Shown piece by piece: positions 59,128 through 64,000 of a stretch of DNA of 64,000 nt; the stretch's first letter is position 1; each line of letters opens with the position of its first letter. The DNA is from Alopecurus myosuroides (Eukaryota > Streptophyta > Magnoliopsida > Poales > Poaceae), in the NCBI GenBank assembly GCA_028641055.1, contig CM054057.1, positions 404,292,814-404,356,813 of the forward strand. Direction: 5' to 3'. Below the pieces are notes generated by a model. The model was not told the origin of the DNA. It searched no databases and saw only the letters and a list, made by a program, of their open reading frames with translations. The position numbers and the translations under genes are program-made.

Positions 59128-59391
59128 CACTACTTCGTTGGGTTACAGAGTGTGGAAACGTAAGCTAGCTTAGCAAGTTGCAAAAGAGTGCTATTCTTGC
59201 TTACTGCTACTTCTCTGTGCTTTTTCTTTGCTCGCCGGAGTACCGACGAAAAAGAAATGAGGGTAAGATCTTGTTTCCTACTTCCAGGCAAAGCAAATAT
59301 TGCTTCAAACTGATTGAATTCCATTATTTCTCTTCTACTGTTCATTATTTGTGATCAATTAGTTCTTTTGTCACAAAAAGAAAGGTGCTAA

Positions 59392-61065
59392 AATTGTGGG
59401 ATGTTAGACCGTGTAAACCATAAGAAATAACTGCAGGCTTCCCCTCGCGCCGCCCCCTGGTGGCGCTAGGGGCGTGAAGCTCCACCGCTGAGCCCCCCTC
59501 CCGCCTGTCCCCCTCGGCCGCTGCCGTCACAGGCTCGTACCGCGACGGTGGCGGCACCCCTCTGCTGCCAAAGGTGGCCAGGGGGCGGGTCCCTGTGGAT
59601 GGTTGGTGGTGGCCAGCCCGGGGGGCGGAGGCGGCCGGGGCGGAGGACGCCGAGCCGGCGGGCTCCGGCGGAGGCGGCGTCCGGCGGCTCTGGGAGGAGG
59701 CCCCAGTGGTGCGGCGGGGGTCGGGTGGAGGAGAGCGCCCCGGAGGGGAGGCGGCGGCGCTGGATGGGCTGGGCGGGCCCGATCTAGGCCCGTCGGGCCC
59801 GGGCAGATGTGGGCGGCGGTTGGCCTTCGGCGGGGCGGCGTCGGCGTGCTGGGTCGGCGTGGAGGAGGTGCGGGTGGTGGAGGTGTGGTGGCTGCCATGG
59901 GCGCTGCACCGGCGTCGTGGCTGCCATTGGCGGGCACGGAGGTCGTTGGCGCGCGGGGTGCTGCGGAGGTAGATTCGGCGGAGGCGGCGCTGCGTCCGGT
60001 GGTCGCCGCGGTGGCGGGGTTCTGGTCACCCTGTCGGCGTGGTGCTGGGAGGAGCCGTCTTCTCCGGCCGGTGCCTCCGCGTGGTGTGGTGCTCCGTGCG
60101 CGGGATGGTGGTCCGTTGTTGGCGCTGCCGGTCGGGGAGAGGATGCCAGGGCGGCGGCCCCGAAGCTTGCGACTGCAGGCGGGCCGTGGTCGGCGTGCTG
60201 CCTGCCGCGGCTTGAGGTGGCATGGGGGTGCGGCACGCAGAGGTGGTGGTCTGGTCGGTCCTCCATAGGCGGTCGGTGGGGTTTGTGTCACATCGTCTGG
60301 CGAAAGCCTAGGCTTGGCTGTCGGCCGGGGCCGACGACAGCGACGCCTTCGGGCATCGCTTCCTTCTTGGAGGCGTCGTCGAGGTGATGTTGTCGCTTCT
60401 CCACGCCGGGTTCTCCAGGGGAAACCCCAGATCCTCGGGATCGGGCGAGGGCGGCGCTCATGCGTTTCATACCTCTTTGGGCCTCGTCTTGGATGATCCA
60501 CTGACCAGATGGAACAGTGGAGTGATGGTGGCTGGCAGCGGCGAGTCTTCGTCTTCGGCTTGGGGGTGCCCGGCCCTGGGGTCGGCGTGGATGCCGGAGC
60601 GGCGGCTACGGGTTTTTTCACCTTCGCCGTGCTGCGTTGAGGTGGTGTAGCGTCGACTTTGGTCGCCTGGGCGTCTTGGTCGTTGGCTCGTTTGGGGCGC
60701 AGCCTTGGGGCAGGCGGGGATGTCGGAGCGGCGGCTCCGAATACTACGCCCCCTCCGTGAGGCGTCGAGGTTTTGGTGTCGGCTTTGGACGCTAGGGCGT
60801 CTTGGTTGTCGACCCGTGTGGTGCGCGGCTCTGGATTCGGCGTGGACGTCGGAGCGGCGGCTCCGGACTCTCGCCTCCTCCGTGTGGCGTGGTGTCGACC
60901 TTGGCTATTTGGGCAGCTTGGTCGTCGACCCGTGTGGGGCGCGGCCTCGGCGCCGGCGTGGATCGAGTTGTATCTTTTTTCGTTTTAGGCCTTGTCCTAT
61001 CTGTTTGCTCCTACTATATCAATATAAAAGGCAAAGCTTTTGCCTTGTTTAAAAAAAACAAAAAT
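59392..61065 (+). mobile_element. GC-rich retroposon 2, in an intron
   Basis: Exact 11-bp target duplication aaaggtgctaa (59381-59391 and 61066-61076), an A-rich tail (aaaaaaaacaaaa, 61051-61064) and a 3' part with tatcaatataaaaggcaaag. These mark insertion by the LINE machinery. The body is extremely GC-rich and without a reverse transcriptase, so it moved non-autonomously or is an internally deleted LINE. Long GC-driven frames in it are not taken as genes. Confidence 0.75.
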
Positions 61066-61155
61066 AAAGGTGCTAAGTTATGTTTCTTCCTGTCGTTTGT
61101 TACTAAACTTTCGTTTATGAACTGAAACGCTTGTGCAGAAGGAGATGGTCAAAAT

Positions 61156-62110
61156 TGAACTGCTCTTCAGATCCCTTTCCCTCTGCTATAGTACCCCGTT
61201 GAGAGTCCATCGCCGACGTTGTCTAGTTCCGGCCATCCCCAGCGCTAGCGCTCGCGCTGGCTGCAGCGGCGATGTTGTAGGGTGCCGGCCCCGCTTGTAC
61301 AGCAGTAGTCTAGGTTTTCTTCTTCATTGTTTGCTTCGTTCTTCGAGTGTTGGCGGCATGTCGTCCGGGATTTCGGCGCAGGTGAGTCCGACCCTCACCA
61401 GCGTGGTGTTGCTGCTGCTGCTCTCCGGTCTCAAGCTCTCGCGGTGGGAGTGGGATTCCAAGGAGATGGCGGCGGGATCCCCTTTCTCGCATAAGGTCGA
61501 CAGAGGGCCTCTGAATCTGGAGCGCTCTCGGTTCCTCTCCGACAAATCCGAAGAAGCGGTCGCTGTTCTTCCGCTGGCCGGCCGTGGACGCGAGGAGCGG
61601 ACAGATGATGCTGCTGCTGCTTCTTTTTTCGTCGATTGGAACCTGGTTCCTCGCTGCAACGATGAGCTCATCACGCGAAGCATGTTTTGCTTTCACGTCT
61701 CAAGGCCAGGAGGGTGGCCTTTCTTCAACCTCCGTGCTGGAGGCCTGCCGGAGAAGTCGTCAGGGCTCGACGTCGTTCCAATAGCAAGTGGTTCGTCCCC
61801 GCGCTTGGAGCGACTGCTGGCGGCTGTGCTCCATCGCCGGCTTGGGAGAGCCTCGAGCACCCTGTGCTCCGTCCTCGGTGTATCTTGCCTGGAGGACGCC
61901 GGCGATTCGGTGGTGGAGAGGATGCTGGACTTGATTGCTTTTTATTTTTCGTTCCAGGGTCTTCGATGTAATTTTCCAGTCCTTTTTTCGAAGTCCGAGG
62001 TCTATAGGGAAAGAGTTGTTAAGGGCCTGAATGTAAAATGTACCCACCACATGGATTGAACACGCAGCTTCTAGGGTCTTCGACCCCCTCTTTGTTCAAA
62101 AAAAATTAGA
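61156..62110 (+). mobile_element. GC-rich retroposon 3, in an exon
   Basis: Inserted in exon 2 of the gene-like unit with a short duplication tcaaaat (61149-61155 and 62111-62117) and an A-run at 62098-62105. A 308-codon frame across it (61133-62059) starts in the host exon and shows no known domain; its length is explained by GC richness. Confidence 0.65.
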
Positions 62111-62170
62111 TCAAAATCAACTCTGAGAAGGGTTATTCCAAAGATATCAAGGTGCCTGCTGCGGTCACCG

Positions 62171-63320
62171 GTAAATACCTTGCTCAACACTCTCTCTCCC
62201 TCTCTCTCTCTGGCATGTAGGTTAGCTAATTAGCCTGCTTAAGCCTGGCAACATGAGAAGAAAAAGGAAAGATGCAAGGGTTCAGAGTAGCAACACTCCC
62301 TCTCCTTCTTCTCCATTTAGCAATGTTTTATTGGGCAAATAGAGCACCCCTTGTGATCAGTAAAATACATATGCTTTATTCAATTATTGGGAGATAACTC
62401 ACAGTTATTTTTTCCATCTAGCAGTGTTTTCTCCATCTAGCAGTGTTAACTGACAGTTATTTTCTGTTTACTGGACCAACAGTTCGACGAAAATATTCGG
62501 CATGGCCTTTGCTAAAAAAGACCATGCCGGAGTGCCAGAAATTCGCCGGAACGGAAACAAATCGACGTTCCGGCGAAACATTGGCAACTCAATGTGTACC
62601 TGCAATATTGGTTTTCCTAATTCTCTCTCGCCCAACATTTGACATGTACTTTCTCGCCCTATACATGCATTTTAATATTTCATAAACTCGCACAAAATCT
62701 ATTCCTTCTGTTCATCCACTCAAAATAGCAGCAGGTTGAGCATGGACATGAACCAATACATATACTAAATGGAGCATGGACATGAACCAGTACATCTACT
62801 CAAAATAGCAGCAGGCCTAGCAACACGCACAGAGAAGCTACATGCATCAATAGCGGAGAAATTTCACACTTACATTTCTGAGAAGCTACAAGCACCAATT
62901 GTAGAGAAGCTACAGGCACTAAAATTCCACAGAATTTCACACGGGGACTAAACACTACAGGCACCAATTGCAGAAAGCTACAGGGCCGGCTATCACCAAT
63001 CTAGAGGGAGAGAGAGGGCAGAGAGAGAGGGTGTACCACGGGCAGTGGCGATCTAGAGCGAGAGAGAGGGCAGAGAGGAAGGTGTACCTGCTCCTGATCC
63101 TCGAGGCGATGCAGTGGCGATCGAGGCGATGAAGACGAAGAAGCTTCTCCTCCAGGGGCGCTGGTCCTCCACGGGCAGCACACGGGCGCTGGTCCTCCAC
63201 GGCTGCTCCTCCTCCACGGCGGCTGCTAGGTTCATCGCGTGAGAGGGTGGTTGGGAAATTTTCGCTAAGTGTTGGGAAGACAACGTGGGGGACGATACGT
63301 CTATGGCTAACAGGCACATT
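62171..63320. other. Region right of the interrupted gene
   Basis: A ct-rich microsatellite (about 62190-62213), two hairpins (62498-62577), a repeated phrase (gcatggacatgaacca at 62739 and 62773) and a GA-rich stretch at 63004-63080. On the minus strand a start at about 63235 (MNLAAAVEEEQ) could be a 5' exon of a CACTA-2 gene, but no domain is seen. Confidence 0.4.
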
Positions 63321-63530
63321 CTATGGCGCATCCACGCGACCGTGGCGCACATCGTAAGGGTGCGCCACAGAAATGTGTGGGCATACTGTGTGGCCACAAT
63401 TGTGGGGCCACATGTCATTGGTTGGAAGGCAATTCTATGGCGCATCCCTTTGGTGATGCGCCACAGAATTGAGAGAATTCTGTGGCGCACCTTGCACGAC
63501 TGTGCGCCATAGAATTGTGTGTAAAAATAA
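63320..63530. repeat. CACTA-type subterminal repeats, right
   Basis: Copies of ttctatggcgcat, gtgcgccacagaa and ttctgtggcgcac in both orientations match those at 51640-51870. Confidence 0.8.
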
Positions 63531-63565
63531 AATTAAAAGCAAAAACTCTGTACGGTGACAAATGT

Positions 63566-63648
63566 GTGTTACTAGCCTATTGGTTTGGCTGTGAAGTAAA
63601 TAACCCTAGACTCATGGGTTCGAATCCTGGTGTTGCCCCATATTTTTT
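63566..63648 (+). ncRNA. tRNA-like sequence near the CACTA-2 right end
   Basis: A box tagcctattgg (63573-63583), B box ggttcgaatcc (63617-63627) and a six-T run (63643-63648) stand at tRNA-gene spacing. The stems do not form a normal tRNA, so it is a tRNA-derived or SINE-like Pol III unit. Confidence 0.5.
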
Positions 63649-64000
63649 AATATTTTATTTAGTTATAATTAAAGAAAGAAAGAAAACAGTAAATTACAAT
63701 TAAACAAAGAAAACACACATTTATTAGTAGAATGTTTTCTTATTTAACGTCTCTTCACAATCTTGTCTCACACACACATATGGTTGTCTCACATACACAT
63801 GCGCATATGTACACAAAAAAGTCTTCTTCGTCTCCATCGGTTCTGATCTAACTTAGCGTCTCTTGCCCTTTTTGTTGGCGACTGAATACTTTCTGCCGGC
63901 CATCTTGAGATTTCTTTGCGTGAACGGACAACCTTGGGTAGGTAGTGATGTCTTCCTTCTTATTTTACCAATAGTAGAAATGTAAAAGTGCTTGTCGAAC
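63649..64000. other. AT-rich right edge
   Basis: No clear gene. On the minus strand a short frame near 63905-63853 reads MAGRKYSVANKKGKRR and stops. It looks like the basic end of a protein entering from the right, possibly another transposon gene, but cannot be confirmed from this window. Confidence 0.35.

Larger units (their letters stand above)
59150..62170 (+). pseudogene. Small gene-like unit broken by two retroposons
   Basis: A leader from about 59150, start ATG at 59257, first exon MR, donor gtaag at 59263. An intron of about 190 bp (after removing retroposon 2) ends ttgtgcag at 61138. Exon 2 begins KEMVKI and, with retroposon 3 and one tcaaaat removed, continues NSEKGYSKDIKVPAAVTG to a donor (gtaaatacc) at 62171. 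Frame and splice sites agree on both sides of the insertion, which supports a real gene. I do not recognise the product, and later exons were not found. It may be a host gene remnant or a fragment captured by CACTA-2. Confidence 0.55.
51606..63530 (-). mobile_element. CACTA-2
   Basis: The left terminus is CACTAGTATAGAAAGG, followed by subterminal repeats (51640-51870) of tgtggcgcac/gcgccacaga. A minus-strand gene ends about 520 bp from this terminus, so this is the element's 3' end. The same subterminal words return at 63320-63520 and probably mark the other end, although no CACTA terminus is visible there. In between are the Ptta/En/Spm-type gene, retroposon insertions and a host-like gene piece. 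No tnp2 gene was found, so it may be non-autonomous. The right limit is uncertain. Confidence 0.65.

Noticed and set aside
59527..60621. 364-codon minus-strand frame
   Set aside because: Proline/arginine-rich low-complexity translation across extremely GC-rich DNA with equally long frames in other phases; it lies inside a retroposon with target duplications.
61133..62059. 308-codon plus-strand frame
   Set aside because: It starts in a host exon and runs through retroposon 3; no domain, and the retroposon borders explain it.

Overview
This window looks like intergenic DNA from a large grass genome, most probably Triticeae (wheat, barley, rye or Aegilops). The evidence is the density and kind of repeats: nested Gypsy elements with kilobase LTRs, CACTA elements with tnp2 and Ptta/En/Spm proteins, a Helitron ending in a grass-type terminus, LINE tails and a Tourist-type MITE. 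I found no complete host gene. Two host-derived pieces are visible: a PPR fragment inside a Helitron, and a small gene-like structure broken by retroposons near 59-62 kb. Family assignments rest on recognised protein motifs and element ends, not on a database search.

Left part (1-14.5 kb). After about 1 kb of unassigned DNA comes a 2.65-kb block (985-3633) that is a diverged copy of 44086-46723. Next is a decayed Tat/RIRE2-like Gypsy element, here called A (3634-12319): a broken integrase, a 2.7-kb Helitron insertion (4968-7696) carrying a PPR fragment and a LINE tail, then a degenerate antisense gene with its own TATA box, and a 3' LTR. A LINE 3' end (12320-12868) and an unassigned segment with an acidic-protein pseudogene follow.

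Central nest (14.5-46.7 kb). A CACTA element (CACTA-1, from 14494) carries a tnp2 gene. Gypsy element B (16484-44967, target duplication agaga) sits inside that gene, and the tnp2 frame resumes exactly on its right side. B was itself hit three times. Non-autonomous Gypsy element C lies in its gag (19703-29734, duplication atagc). Two very long solo LTRs, D (33644-37921, atgtc) and E (37953-44034, gcgct), lie in its 3' LTR only 26 bp apart. Removing the insertions gives B a length of about 8.08 kb. C has LTRs differing at only three bases plus one indel. It keeps gag and protease, has lost almost all of reverse transcriptase and integrase, and carries a nearly intact multi-exon gene on the opposite strand.

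Right part (46.7-64 kb). Gypsy element F (about 47.08-51.6 kb, gag and protease only) is interrupted by a second CACTA (CACTA-2, from 51606). CACTA-2 has a minus-strand Ptta/En/Spm-type gene (52122-56435). To its right are three GC-rich, apparently non-coding retroposons. Two of them broke a small plus-strand gene-like unit with a TATA box, a first exon and an intron. CACTA-type subterminal repeats reappear at 63.3-63.5 kb, followed by a tRNA-like Pol III cassette and AT-rich DNA.

Relative order read from the nesting: CACTA-1 is oldest; its internal LTR insertion and B came later; C, D and E came after B; C is the youngest.
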